Positions 34,441 to 43,775 of a DNA stretch of 64,000 nt are shown here, piece by piece. Location: the NCBI GenBank assembly GCA_910579755.1, contig CAJTVB010000012.1:1-64000 (forward strand), read 5' to 3'. The position numbers and the translations under genes were made by a program. The DNA is from an uncultured Acetatifactor sp. (lineage in GTDB: Bacteria; Bacillota; Clostridia; Lachnospirales; Lachnospiraceae). The notes beneath the pieces are model-generated. The model saw nothing but the letters and a program-made list of their open reading frames with translations. It was not told the DNA's origin and made no database searches. How positions within the stretch are numbered: position 1 is the first letter of the stretch; the number at the start of each line of letters is the position of its first letter.

Positions 34441-36282
34441 CTACCTCCCCTCATTACCCTTTGCCGTCACCGTAAATCCAAATAGAAACAAGATGGAAAA
34501 TAAAATGGGAAAGCCATACCTGGCATGGTGCAAAAATCCCGGAGAAGCCATGCAGACCAGGAAACTGATCCACAGGGGAAGCCCTGCCGCTGCAAGCCGC
34601 CCCCTTCCGTGACTTTTCTGCCAGCAGGTCAGGAAAAACAGCCCCCAGACTGCAAATGCAACATTTTCCAAAATTCCCAGCGGCGTAAAGCGGGCGGCAA
34701 ACCGATAATAAAAAATCAGAAGCTTTTCCGCTCCGGGAAACAGTCCGCCTCGGGAAACCACATCATATTCCGCCTCGTAGCGTATGGAATTATTCACCTC
34801 GGGAGAAAACCAGCCATAGGTATGGGCCAGAAAGGCCTCCACATAAACGCCCGGATGCCGGAACAGACCATGGGCCCACTGCTTCAGATAGGCCAGAATA
34901 TCCCCTGTTGAAGCACTTTTGCGAAACTGTGCCTTTACCGGGTCGGCGCTGTCCGGATCATACCTCCCGGCCAGCTCCTGCATATCCCCCAGCACCGCTT
35001 CGATGGCATCTCTCTCTTCTTCCGTCACCTGATCCCCATAAGCCTGAAGATAGCGGGCTGTCTGCTGAAAAGGAATGGACAGCGCTTCTCCCAGGCTGCC
35101 TGCCGAAGCCCCGCAGGCCTGAGCCAGTAACAACAGCACGAGCTCCCCTGCCGCCAGGCTTCCCGCCAGGGCACCCAGGAATAAGCCTCCTGCCTCCCGC
35201 CAGCCATATTTTTTCAGGAAAAAGACCAGGATCACCAGGCCGCTTAGAAGTATCACATATATTCCGTTGTTTCTCAGAAGAATCACACAGACCTGCAAAA
35301 GTACAAAGCCGGTGATAAACCGCAGGCTTTTCAGCAGCCGGGGCTCCTCCAAAAGCAACGCCAGGCAAATCACATACCCTGTCACAGCCGAAGCATAAGG
35401 CACGTCCTTCAGGGCTGTGGAGGCCATATTGGAATACACCGGCGTCACACAATAGATCAGCAAAAGGGCCCACAGCAGCCCCTTCCTCAGCCCCCGCCGG
35501 GCCAATACCCCGATGGTGGAGGCCAGGGCTGCCGCCAGCCCCGCCAGCTGAAGCAGCATATAACAAAACAGACCCGCTTCCCGGGACCCCAGCAGACCCT
35601 CTCCCAGCCTGACCGCCCCTCCCATCAAAAGAGTATGGGCCAGAGGGTGATGCAGGCTGTAGCCGGATTCTCCCACTGCCTGCTGGATCTGACCTGCCGC
35701 GTCCCAGCATACATTTCCGGGAAATGCCAGAATCAGAAAGGGCAGATATGCGGCGCAGAGAATGACAAAGGCCTTTCCGAAGCCATGACTGCTCCAGAAA
35801 TGAGGCTCCTTGTCCACCCACCGGGCTTTTTCCATGACTACGCACAGGCCATTCAGGATACTTCCAAGCAACAGAGAACCTCCTGCCAGAGTCAGGACAA
35901 ATTTTACAAAATTCACAGGACTGCCGAAGCAAAAACCCCAGGTTCCGATCTGCTGATAGCTTCTGCCAATCAGCAGCGTCAGCGAAAAGAACACCGGAAG
36001 CCACACCGGAACCGGTTTCTTTGGCCGCCCCAGCTTCTCCTCCAGAAAACTATAGTATACCCCGCACAGAACAAGGAGCAAAAGAAAGGAAAAATTGTAA
36101 TCCCCTAAAAGCTCATAGACCGAGGCGATAACATAATCCACCCCCTCCTCGAAATGAAACCGGGCAAAGGGCGCATGAAATGTCACTGACAGCGCATATG
36201 CAGATAAAAACGCTGCAATCAGCCGCTTACAAATGGGGTTCCATAATGTTTTCTTTGTGGATTTATCCAATAATTGCTTCAT
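34441..36282 (-). CDS. DUF6020 family polytopic membrane protein
   Basis: 613 aa with about 13 hydrophobic helices. It has features of GT-C-like enzymes: FPGNVCWDAAGQIQQAVGESGYSLHHPLAHTLLMGG in the first large outer loop contains Asp and His residues where GT-C enzymes keep catalytic acids (quoted in two parts here: FPGNVCWDAAGQIQQ and YSLHHPLAH). VYSNMASTALKDVPYA is a second conserved loop. It is expected to glycosylate a lipid-linked or surface substrate, but no member known to me has a proven function. It starts 11 bases after secDF and lacks a strong ribosome site, hinting at coupled translation. Confidence 0.8.
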   Translation of the reverse strand: MKQLLDKSTKKTLWNPICKRLIAAFLSAYALSVTFHAPFARFHFEEGVDYVIASVYELLGDYNFSFLLLLVLCGVYYSFLEEKLGRPKKPVPVWLPVFFSLTLLIGRSYQQIGTWGFCFGSPVNFVKFVLTLAGGSLLLGSILNGLCVVMEKARWVDKEPHFWSSHGFGKAFVILCAAYLPFLILAFPGNVCWDAAGQIQQAVGESGYSLHHPLAHTLLMGGAVRLGEGLLGSREAGLFCYMLLQLAGLAAALASTIGVLARRGLRKGLLWALLLIYCVTPVYSNMASTALKDVPYASAVTGYVICLALLLEEPRLLKSLRFITGFVLLQVCVILLRNNGIYVILLSGLVILVFFLKKYGWREAGGLFLGALAGSLAAGELVLLLLAQACGASAGSLGEALSIPFQQTARYLQAYGDQVTEEERDAIEAVLGDMQELAGRYDPDSADPVKAQFRKSASTGDILAYLKQWAHGLFRHPGVYVEAFLAHTYGWFSPEVNNSIRYEAEYDVVSRGGLFPGAEKLLIFYYRFAARFTPLGILENVAFAVWGLFFLTCWQKSHGRGRLAAAGLPLWISFLVCMASPGFLHHARYGFPILFSILFLFGFTVTAKGNEGR

Positions 36283-36293
36283 AAGTCAGATTG

Positions 36294-38552
36294 TTAATTC
36301 TCCTTTTTGGGAGCAAATTTCATGCGGAAAACATACCACAGGCTGCCTGCCAGGCAAATAGACGAATAGGTACCGCAGACGATACCTACCATGAGAGGCA
36401 GGGCAAAATCCCGGATGCTGGTCACTCCCAGCACATACAGCACCGCCACCATGATAAAGGTGGTCAGGGAGGTAAAGATGCTTCTGGACATAGTCTGTGT
36501 AATGCTCTTGTTCACCACATCCTTTAAATCCTCCTTCCGGGTCATGATAGCCATATTTTCACGGATACGGTCAAAAATCACGATGGTGGCATTGATGGAA
36601 TAACCTACAATAGTCAGCATACATGCCACAAAGGTATTGCTCACGGACACTCTGGCCACCGCATAGAAGGCCAGCACCACCAGAACGTCGTGAAGCAGGG
36701 CGATAATACTGCTGATACCGAAGCGGATATCGCTGAAACGAATCCTGATATAGATCAGCATACAAACAATGGCCACCACCACCGCAATAATCGTATCGGA
36801 CTTCATTTCGTTGCTGATGGTGGAGCTGATGGTCTCGGAAATGATCATGTCGTCGCTGATGCCGAAGGTCTCTGTCAGCATCCGGTTCAGCTCCTCCCTC
36901 TTTGTCACATCCAGCGTGTCTGTCTTAAAGATTACCTCATTGGAATCCTGCACCGTCTGGATCTGCACGGCGCTGCCCGTAATCTCCTCGATAAGAGGCG
37001 CCACCTGGGAATTGGCCTGCTCCAGAGTCATAGCCTCCTTAAAGGTCACCGTGGTAGCGGTGCCGCCCTTAAACTCCAGGCTGTAATTCAGGGCATCCCC
37101 ACTGGAGACCTGGTTCACACCCATCACGATAAAACCGGCAGCAATCAAAGCAGCGGAAACACCGAAAAAGACTCCCCTTTTGGAAAGAATATTCAGGGTC
37201 TTGTGCTCTCTTCCCACACCATAAAGCTTCTCGCTCTTCAGGCCAAGGGCATATAGGGAATTCAAAATCATTCTGGTCACCACCAGAGACGTAAACATGG
37301 ACAGCACAATACCCAGCGCCAGTGTCTGCGCAAAGCCCTTCACGGAGCCGGGCCCCAGAAGCAACAGCACAAAGGCGGCGATCAGGGTGGTGATATTACC
37401 GTCTATAATAGCAGACAGCGCCTTGTCAAAGCCGATCTTCATCGCGCTCTTTACGGCCTTTCCGGTAGCCAGTTCCTCCCGGATTCTTGCAAATATAATC
37501 ACGTTGGCATCCACCGCCATACCGATGGACAGGATAATGCCCGCCACACCAGACAGGGTCAGCGTCATATCAAAGCCTCTTAAAAGCAGCACCACCATAG
37601 CCACATAGGACAGCAATCCCACCACGGAAGCCAGGCCGGGAAGCAAATACACTGCAATCATAAAAACGGCCACAATGGCAAGACCGATGGCTCCGGCCTG
37701 CAGGCTGGTCTCGATGGCGTCCACACCCAGCTGGGCGCCCACCACCTTGGAATGCAGCTCCTCCAGCTCCAGCTTCAGTCCGCCGATACGAATGGTAGAG
37801 GCAAGGGCTTCCGCCCGCTCAAAGGACTCTATGGGAGATATCTGGGCATTTCCGTCCCGGATGATCACATTTACACTGGGGGCGCTGATAATGCTTCCAT
37901 CGTAATAAATGCCCAGGGTCTCCCTTTTGTTATAGGCATTCTCCGTGGCCTGAGCGAACTTTTCCGTTCCTTCCTCGGTCATAATCAGGTTTACCGCATA
38001 CTGGGTTCCCATAGTGTCCTGAATCGTGCCTGCGCTGGCATCCTTCACGTCGGTTCCCGTGAGAAGTATGGAGCCGTCCTCCAGCATCTCTTCTATGGTC
38101 TTGTTTATCACATAAACATTTTCATAGCTGCCATCGGAGTTCTGTACCGTCTGGTAGTTGTAATTGGCTCTGCCTTCGGAATCGGTGGCCGCAATAAAAT
38201 ACAGCGCCCCGGGCCGTCCCAGCTCCTGCAGAATGGCATTGGCATCGCTGACCCCGGGAATCTCGATATTGATCCGGTCCGCGCCCTCCTGGTAAACGAT
38301 GGCCTCCTTGCTGTAGTTCTCCACACGCTTCTGGAGCTTTGCAATGGTATCGCTCATATCCGTGGCGCTGGGAGCCTCATCCCCCACCACCTGGTATGTG
38401 ATGCTGACGCCGCCCGCCAGATCAAGCCCCAGCTTGATGGTGGATGCGCTGCCGTCCCCCTCGGCATTCACACCGAAGAAATCCACATACGTGACACCTG
38501 CCAGAATCAGCAGCACACACAAAAGTGTCACGATCGCCCTGTTCCTTTTCAT
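36294..38552 (-). CDS. secDF: fused protein translocase subunit SecDF
   Basis: 752 aa RND-family membrane protein that uses the proton gradient to help complete Sec export. The SecD half (1 to about 440) has LGLDLAGGVSITYQV, the P1 periplasmic domain and the DANVIIFARIREE helix. The SecF half (about 450-752) has LEFKGGTATTVTF, SINATIVIFDRIREN and RSIFTSLTTF. Twelve helices expected. The fusion is common in Firmicutes. It follows scfB by 41 bases, an order typical of Clostridia. Confidence 0.97.
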   Translation of the reverse strand: MKRNRAIVTLLCVLLILAGVTYVDFFGVNAEGDGSASTIKLGLDLAGGVSITYQVVGDEAPSATDMSDTIAKLQKRVENYSKEAIVYQEGADRINIEIPGVSDANAILQELGRPGALYFIAATDSEGRANYNYQTVQNSDGSYENVYVINKTIEEMLEDGSILLTGTDVKDASAGTIQDTMGTQYAVNLIMTEEGTEKFAQATENAYNKRETLGIYYDGSIISAPSVNVIIRDGNAQISPIESFERAEALASTIRIGGLKLELEELHSKVVGAQLGVDAIETSLQAGAIGLAIVAVFMIAVYLLPGLASVVGLLSYVAMVVLLLRGFDMTLTLSGVAGIILSIGMAVDANVIIFARIREELATGKAVKSAMKIGFDKALSAIIDGNITTLIAAFVLLLLGPGSVKGFAQTLALGIVLSMFTSLVVTRMILNSLYALGLKSEKLYGVGREHKTLNILSKRGVFFGVSAALIAAGFIVMGVNQVSSGDALNYSLEFKGGTATTVTFKEAMTLEQANSQVAPLIEEITGSAVQIQTVQDSNEVIFKTDTLDVTKREELNRMLTETFGISDDMIISETISSTISNEMKSDTIIAVVVAIVCMLIYIRIRFSDIRFGISSIIALLHDVLVVLAFYAVARVSVSNTFVACMLTIVGYSINATIVIFDRIRENMAIMTRKEDLKDVVNKSITQTMSRSIFTSLTTFIMVAVLYVLGVTSIRDFALPLMVGIVCGTYSSICLAGSLWYVFRMKFAPKKEN

Positions 38553-38593
38553 TTTCCTTCATCCTTTCTGTCCGGCCCTTAACGGGCATTTTT

Positions 38594-39982
38594 TCATTCC
38601 ATTTCCAGCTCGTCCACCTTCAGCATCACCGCACATTCCACGCGCTTGCGCTGAAGCTCACAACCCACGTCATAGGTATCATTAATATTTCCGTGAAAAT
38701 GGTAGGAATTCGCCGCACATCCGCCGCTGCAGTAAAATTTGGCAAAGCATTTTCTGCACTTATCCTTGGCGTAAACATTACAGCACTTAAACTGCTCCCG
38801 GAGATCCTCCCTGACAATTCCCTCCTCCACGTTTCCCATGAGAAATTTTTCGTTCCCCACAAACTGATGGCAGGGATAAAGGTCTCCCCAGGGCGTCACG
38901 GCCAGATATTCCGTACCGGAGCCGCAGCCCGACAGGCGCTTTGCCACACAGGGACCTCCCTCCAGATCTATCATAAAATGGAAAAAATTGAATCCCCGTC
39001 CCTCTCTGCGGCGCCGTGTCATCTCCATGGCAAGCTTATCATATTCTTCCTTCAGCGCCGGCAGATCCGCCTCGGTAATAGCGTATGGATCCGAGGCTTC
39101 CGCCACCACCGGCTCCACGGAAATCTGTTGAAAGCCCAGATCCGCCAGATGCAGCACATCCTCCGAAAAGTCCAGATTGTCGTGGGTGTAGGTTCCCCGC
39201 ACATAGTATTTTTTCTGCCCCCGGCTTTCGGCTGTTTTTATAAATTTCGGGACAACGCTGTCATAGCTTCCCTGACCGCCCCGGAAGGGCCGCATCCTGT
39301 CGTGGACTTCCTTTCGCCCGTCGATGCTCAGTACAATGTTGTCCATCTCCCGATTGGCAAATTCCAGTACCTCATCGTCCAAAAGCACGCCGTTTGTGGT
39401 AAGGGTGAAACGAAATTTCTTTCCCCGGGGCTTTTCCAGACTTCTGCCATAGGCCACCAGATCCTTTACCACCTGCCAGTTCATCAAGGGCTCTCCCCCA
39501 AAGAAATCCACCTCCAGGTTGACCCGGTTCCCGGAATGCTCCACCAGAAAATCCAGGGCCTTTTTCCCCACGTCAAAGCTCATCAGCGCCCTTCGCCCAT
39601 GGTACTCTCCCTCTCCTGCAAAGCAATACCTGCAGGCCAGGTTACAGTCGTGGGCGATGTGGAGGCAGAGTGCCTTCACCACTGTCTGGCGCTTTTTAAA
39701 GTCAAAAACATAATTCTCATAGATATCCGGGGCGAACAGCTGCCCGTTCTTTTCCAGCTCCAGAACCTCATCCACAGCCTCGGTAATCTCCTGCTCCGGG
39801 CCGGAAATGCCCGCCAGATTCAACACCGCAGCCTTTATGGTATCCGGATCCTTGACGCCCTCCTCTATCAAAGGCTCTATCAGCGGAATCATTGTGTAAA
39901 CAATATCGTCCACCACATGGACGGATCCGCTGTTCACATCCATCACTATATTGTAGCCATTACTTTTATATTGATGTATCAC
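38594..39982 (-). CDS. scfB: SCIFF peptide maturase, radical SAM/SPASM protein
   Basis: 462 aa radical-SAM enzyme that makes Cys-to-Thr thioether links in the SCIFF peptide. The SAM cluster motif is C113-NLA-C117-RY-C120, followed by FFGGEPLMNW. The SPASM region provides auxiliary cluster ligands: CGSGTEYLAVTPWGDLYPC and CRKCFAKFYCSGGC. An N-terminal domain of about 90 residues (YKSNGYNIVMDVNSGSVHV, similar to a RiPP-recognition fold) should bind the precursor. The start is GTG with AAAGGA ten bases upstream. It lies 106 bases downstream of scfA behind a hairpin. Confidence 0.97.
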   Translation of the reverse strand: MIHQYKSNGYNIVMDVNSGSVHVVDDIVYTMIPLIEPLIEEGVKDPDTIKAAVLNLAGISGPEQEITEAVDEVLELEKNGQLFAPDIYENYVFDFKKRQTVVKALCLHIAHDCNLACRYCFAGEGEYHGRRALMSFDVGKKALDFLVEHSGNRVNLEVDFFGGEPLMNWQVVKDLVAYGRSLEKPRGKKFRFTLTTNGVLLDDEVLEFANREMDNIVLSIDGRKEVHDRMRPFRGGQGSYDSVVPKFIKTAESRGQKKYYVRGTYTHDNLDFSEDVLHLADLGFQQISVEPVVAEASDPYAITEADLPALKEEYDKLAMEMTRRRREGRGFNFFHFMIDLEGGPCVAKRLSGCGSGTEYLAVTPWGDLYPCHQFVGNEKFLMGNVEEGIVREDLREQFKCCNVYAKDKCRKCFAKFYCSGGCAANSYHFHGNINDTYDVGCELQRKRVECAVMLKVDELEME

Positions 39983-40033
39983 AGAAGTATTTCCTTTCCA
40001 AAAAGTATCTTATGTATCCGGATTGTCCGGGCA

Positions 40034-40064
40034 CGAAAAGAAGCAGCGACCGGAATCGCTGCTT
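40034..40064 (-). terminator. intercistronic terminator/attenuator between scfA and scfB
   Basis: AAGCAGCGA (40041-40049) and TCGCTGCTT (40056-40064) form a perfect 9-bp stem with a six-base loop. On the minus strand CTTTTCG follows. It lies 25 nt after the scfA stop, so most transcripts should end here, giving more peptide than maturase message. Confidence 0.75.
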
Positions 40065-40088
40065 AGCTTACCCCGGGCAAATGCGGGA

Positions 40089-40232
40089 TTACTTGATCTT
40101 TTCACAGCTCTGATTGCCCACCGTGCAGGAAGTCTTGCATGCGGACTGACAGGAAGTCTGGCACTCGCCGCATCCGCCCTTCTTCACGGATTCCTTCAAA
40201 TTGCGGGTCGTAAGTGTTTTGATATGCTTCAT
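40089..40232 (-). CDS. scfA: SCIFF ribosomal peptide precursor (six cysteines in forty-five residues)
   Basis: 47 aa peptide beginning MKHIKTLTTRNLKESVKKGG and continuing with CGECQTSCQSACKTSCTVGN then QSCEKIK. The core with Cys at regular spacing is nearly invariant in Clostridia. It is the substrate of the adjacent radical-SAM maturase. AAGGAGG lies nine bases before the ATG. The mature product's function is unknown; its universal presence suggests a housekeeping signal or regulator rather than an antibiotic. Confidence 0.97.
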   Translation of the reverse strand: MKHIKTLTTRNLKESVKKGGCGECQTSCQSACKTSCTVGNQSCEKIK

Positions 40233-40321
40233 TTGATACAGCCTCCTTATGTTATGGTAGATCAATCGAAAGCATTATACCACAAAAACCTCATTTGTAA
40301 AACAGTTTTTTAAAAAAACAC

Positions 40322-40699
40322 CTAGCTCAGCATTCCCCCCAGCATGCCGCCTCCGGCACACAGTACCAGCGTTGTGAAAAAGGATGTGTCAATACCGGTT
40401 TTGCCCTGTCCCACCGCAAAGGAGACCGCGGCGAGCACCAGAAAATAGGCGCAGCCCTCCAGCAGCCCCCACAAAAAGCGCCGGTTTCTTATTTTTTTCC
40501 CTGTCATAAAGCCCGCAAAAAAGGTAGCTGCCACATAAATCACAATAATGGCCGCCGATACTATTTTTTCACTCAGGTTCAGCTTGTAGAGCAGAAATGC
40601 CAGGATCACCAGCAGGGCTCCTGTCAATATGTACGAAAACAATAAGCTCTTCAGTAAAAAGATCACCGGGGTTCTCTCCGTCTTTGACGACTGTTCCAT
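40322..40699 (-). CDS. TIGR04086 family membrane protein
   Basis: 125 aa with four hydrophobic helices: LLKSLLFSYILTGALLVILAF, IVSAAIIVIYVAATFFAGF followed by MTGKKIRNRRFLWGLLEG, then two more. The FMTGKK-x-R loop and location directly upstream of the SCIFF gene are the marks of this family. Function unknown. AGG-rich ribosome site (GGGAGG). First gene of the scf-sec run; yajC and tgt, often found here in relatives, are absent from the locus. Confidence 0.88.
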   Translation of the reverse strand: MEQSSKTERTPVIFLLKSLLFSYILTGALLVILAFLLYKLNLSEKIVSAAIIVIYVAATFFAGFMTGKKIRNRRFLWGLLEGCAYFLVLAAVSFAVGQGKTGIDTSFFTTLVLCAGGGMLGGMLS

Positions 40700-40760
40700 T
40701 TCTACCTCCCTGTCCGTAACTAAACTTTTTATAAAATAATATGCACAAGGATCCGGAAAC

Positions 40761-40789
40761 TTGACAACAGCTTTTATTCTATGTATAGT
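40761..40789 (+). promoter_or_regulatory. promoter of the CNNM/CorC gene (TTGACA, 17 bp, TATAGT)
   Basis: Consensus -35 TTGACA (40761-40766) and -10 TATAGT (40784-40789), 17 bp apart, about 50 bp before the start codon. Confidence 0.75.
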
Positions 40790-40842
40790 TGAAGTTGAAT
40801 CTTCATAGTATCTATATCACATAAGGAAAAGGAGTGGTTTTT

Positions 40843-42132
40843 TTGGATGCCCCAGGTGTCATACAACTTGTCATTCTGATCGTACTTGTCATTTTATCCG
40901 GTTTTTTCTCTTCGGCGGAAACAGCCCTCACCACTGTCAACCGCGTGCGTATGCGCGCTTTGGAGGAGGAAGGCAGCAAGCGCGCCGCAAGGGTCAATAA
41001 AATACTGGAAAATTACAGCAAAATGCTCAGTGCCATACTGATCGGCAACAATATCGTAAATCTCTCTGCCGCTTCCCTGGCTACTACCCTGGCAGCGCGC
41101 ATCCACCTTGCGGTAGGCATTGCTACCGGGACTCTGACCATTGTCGTTTTGATCTTCGGCGAAATCGTCCCCAAAACCTGGGCCATGGTTTCCTCGGAAA
41201 AGCTTTCCCTGGCGTACAGCGGCATCATATATGGGCTGATGCAGCTCCTGACCCCGGTGATTTTCATAATCGACAAGCTGGCGAACGGAATCCTGCGGCT
41301 GATGCATATCGATCCAAGCAAGCGCATGACTACCATGACCGAGGCCGAGCTTCGCACCTATGTGGAGGTAAGTCATGAGGACGGCGTCATCGAATCCGAA
41401 GAGCGGGAAATGATCTATAATGTGTTTGATTTTTCCGATGCCCTGGCAAAGGATATCATGATCCCGCGGATCAATATGGTTACTGTCAACGTAAACGCTA
41501 CCTATGACAAGGTGATGAATGTATTCCGGGAATCCATGTATACCCGTCTTCCCGTGTACCAGGAGGAGAAGGACAATATAATCGGTTTCATCAATATCAA
41601 GGACTTCATTCTTACGGGAAATCCGGAAAATTTCCTTGTGAAAAATATTCTCCGGGACGCCCACTATACATACGAATATAAAAAAGTGGCCGATCTGCTC
41701 TATGAGCTGCGGGAAAAAACCACCAGCATGACCTTTGTGCTGAACGAATACGGAGCCGCCGTGGGTATGATCACTCTGGAGGATCTGCTGGAGGAAATCG
41801 TGGGCGAGATCCGGGACGAATACGATGCAGACGAAGCAGAGCTGATTAAAGAGGTGGGCGAACGGACCTGGCTGGTAGAAGGCAGCATGAAGCTGGACGA
41901 TATCAATGACAGGCTGGGAACAAAATTGGACAGCGAAGATTATGATTCCATCGGCGGCATCATTATCGAATACCTGGACCGTCTGCCGGAGGACAACGAA
42001 GAGATTACTCTGGACAATGGCATTCACTTAAAAGTGCAGGGTATCGATCAAAACAGGATTATCAAGGTGCAGATGACACTGCCGGAGCCTCCTGCACAGG
42101 AAGAAGCCTCCCTCACCCAAAGCGACCCATGA
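40843..42132 (+). CDS. CNNM/CorC (HlyC-type) transporter-associated protein
   Basis: 429 aa. The N-terminal CNNM (DUF21) membrane domain has LSGFFSSAETALTTVNRVRM and SAILIGNNIVNLSAASLATT. Two CBS domains follow (IMIPRINMVTV, YTRLPVYQEEKDNIIGFINI). The C-terminal CorC/HlyC domain has DEYGAAVGMITLEDLLEEIVGEI-like residues (NEYGAAVGMITLEDLL) and GSMKLDDINDRLG. Members move or regulate magnesium or sodium; the older hemolysin label is not meaningful. TTG at 40843 is preferred (AAAGGAG eight bases upstream); a GTG at 40834 is possible. Its last 20 bases overlap the end of convergent pstB. Confidence 0.92.
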   Translation: MDAPGVIQLVILIVLVILSGFFSSAETALTTVNRVRMRALEEEGSKRAARVNKILENYSKMLSAILIGNNIVNLSAASLATTLAARIHLAVGIATGTLTIVVLIFGEIVPKTWAMVSSEKLSLAYSGIIYGLMQLLTPVIFIIDKLANGILRLMHIDPSKRMTTMTEAELRTYVEVSHEDGVIESEEREMIYNVFDFSDALAKDIMIPRINMVTVNVNATYDKVMNVFRESMYTRLPVYQEEKDNIIGFINIKDFILTGNPENFLVKNILRDAHYTYEYKKVADLLYELREKTTSMTFVLNEYGAAVGMITLEDLLEEIVGEIRDEYDADEAELIKEVGERTWLVEGSMKLDDINDRLGTKLDSEDYDSIGGIIIEYLDRLPEDNEEITLDNGIHLKVQGIDQNRIIKVQMTLPEPPAQEEASLTQSDP

Positions 42133-42871
42133 TATAATCCACGGTTCTTCTGTCCCGGGGCGCGGAAAAGATCCTTCCCGTGACACCGGTCTCTATAAGC
42201 CGGCCCGCCAGGAAAAAGGCCGTATGATCCGAAATTCTGGCCGCCTGCTGCATATTATGGGTCACAATGATAACCGTATATTTTTTTTGCAGGCTCTGAA
42301 CCAATCCTTCGATCTTTAATGTGGATACCGGATCCAGCGCTGCCGTTGGTTCGTCCATCAGCAGCACCTCCGGTTCCACTGCCAGAGCCCTGGCAATACA
42401 AAGGCGCTGCTGCTGTCCTCCCGACAGCCCCGGCGCCGATTTTTTCAGGCAGTCCCTGACCTCTTCAAAAACGGCGGCGTCCGTCAGCGCCCTCTCCACG
42501 ATCTCATCCAACTCCCCCTTTCCTTTTATGCCATGCAGCCTGGGTCCATATGCCACATTATCGTAGATACTCATAGGAAAAGGATTGGGCTGCTGAAATA
42601 CCATTCCCACCTTTTTCCGCAGCAGCGTGGTATCCACTCTCCTATCGTAAATGTCCTCCCCGTCCAGCAGAACCTTCCCCCTGATTTTCACGCTCTCCGC
42701 CAGATCATTCATTCTGTTGATACATTTCAAAAAGGTAGATTTTCCGCAGCCGCTGGGACCAATGAGGGCCATGACGCTATGCTCCCCCACATCCAGCCCC
42801 ACATCCTGCAGAACATGCTTTTCCCCATAATACAGGTTCAGATCCTTCACCGATATTTTATTGCTTTCCAT
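42113..42871 (-). CDS. pstB: phosphate ABC transporter ATP-binding protein
   Basis: 252 aa cytoplasmic ATPase of the high-affinity phosphate importer. Walker A GPSGCGKSTFLKCINRMND with the PstB-specific CINRMND, signature LSGGQQQRLCIARALA, Walker B VLLMDEPTAALDPVST, and H-loop IVTHNMQQAARISD. It overlaps pstA by 14 bases. No phoU follows, because a convergent gene overlaps its 3' end. Confidence 0.97.
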   Translation of the reverse strand: MESNKISVKDLNLYYGEKHVLQDVGLDVGEHSVMALIGPSGCGKSTFLKCINRMNDLAESVKIRGKVLLDGEDIYDRRVDTTLLRKKVGMVFQQPNPFPMSIYDNVAYGPRLHGIKGKGELDEIVERALTDAAVFEEVRDCLKKSAPGLSGGQQQRLCIARALAVEPEVLLMDEPTAALDPVSTLKIEGLVQSLQKKYTVIIVTHNMQQAARISDHTAFFLAGRLIETGVTGRIFSAPRDRRTVDYIMGRFG

Positions 42872-43775
42872 ACACTGCGCCCCTCCCGCCGCCTTTTTTC
42901 ATTTGCCCCGCTGCCAGCCGAAACAGCAGATTCACTGCAAAGGTGATCAGAATCAGCACACATCCTGTCCCGAACGCCGCCTCGAAGCTTCCCTCCTGCA
43001 TCTGCAGATAAAGCTCCACCGACAAAGTGCCTCCCGGCTCCAATGCCTTTCCTATAAGATTTCCTATGTTTTCACGGATATTTTCTCCCTGCCTGGGCAA
43101 AAGTCCGGCGCTCCCCGCGGTAAATAAAAGCGCCGCCGATTCTCCCACGATCCGCCCTACTGCCAGAAGGACGCCGGTGAGAATTCCCGGCAGCGCGTCT
43201 GGCAGCAAAACGGTTCGGATCATATACCATCTGCCCGCGCCCATACCCAAAGCAGCGCTGCGATATCCCTCAGGAACTGCCCGCAGCGCCTCCTGGGTGT
43301 TTCTCACAATCAGCGGGAGCACCATCAAGGTCAGCGTCAGAGAGCCGCTGATCAGGGAAAAACCCATCCCCAGCACACCTCCGAAAAACACCATACCAAA
43401 CAGTCCGAAAATAACGGACGGGATCCCTGCCAGAGTCTCCGTGGTAAAATCGATGAGCTTTACCAGCGCCCCCGGCTTTGCATATTCGTTCAAATAAATG
43501 GCAGCGCCCACTCCCGCGGGAACGGCAGTCCCAAGCGTCAGCCCCAAAATATACAACGTGTTTACCAGATTTCCTCCGATTCCCACCGTTCCCTTCAGCG
43601 AATCGGTGACAGAAAGCAGAAAACGAAGGCTTACTATACGGAAGCCCCTGAAAAAAACATAGCCTATGATCCCCAGCAGCAAAAAAATGGTCATAGAGGC
43701 CGCCCCGTATACCGCTGCCATAAGAAATCCTTCGTCGGGCCTTACTCTCCTTTTTCCCGAAAGCAGATCACCCAT
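42858..43775 (-). CDS. pstA: phosphate ABC transporter permease PstA
   Basis: 305 aa permease with six helices. LYILGLTLGTAVPAGVGAAIYLNEYA, the EAA loop LRAVPEGYRSAALGMGAGRW and IVGESAALLFTAG are family features. It overlaps pstC by eight bases and pstB by 14, so the three are translationally linked. Confidence 0.95.
   Translation of the reverse strand: MGDLLSGKRRVRPDEGFLMAAVYGAASMTIFLLLGIIGYVFFRGFRIVSLRFLLSVTDSLKGTVGIGGNLVNTLYILGLTLGTAVPAGVGAAIYLNEYAKPGALVKLIDFTTETLAGIPSVIFGLFGMVFFGGVLGMGFSLISGSLTLTLMVLPLIVRNTQEALRAVPEGYRSAALGMGAGRWYMIRTVLLPDALPGILTGVLLAVGRIVGESAALLFTAGSAGLLPRQGENIRENIGNLIGKALEPGGTLSVELYLQMQEGSFEAAFGTGCVLILITFAVNLLFRLAAGQMKKGGGRGAVYGKQ

Noticed and set aside
40843..42132. 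Hemolysin
   Set aside because: The CNNM-CBS-CorC architecture is a cation transport family; the hemolysin label is historical.
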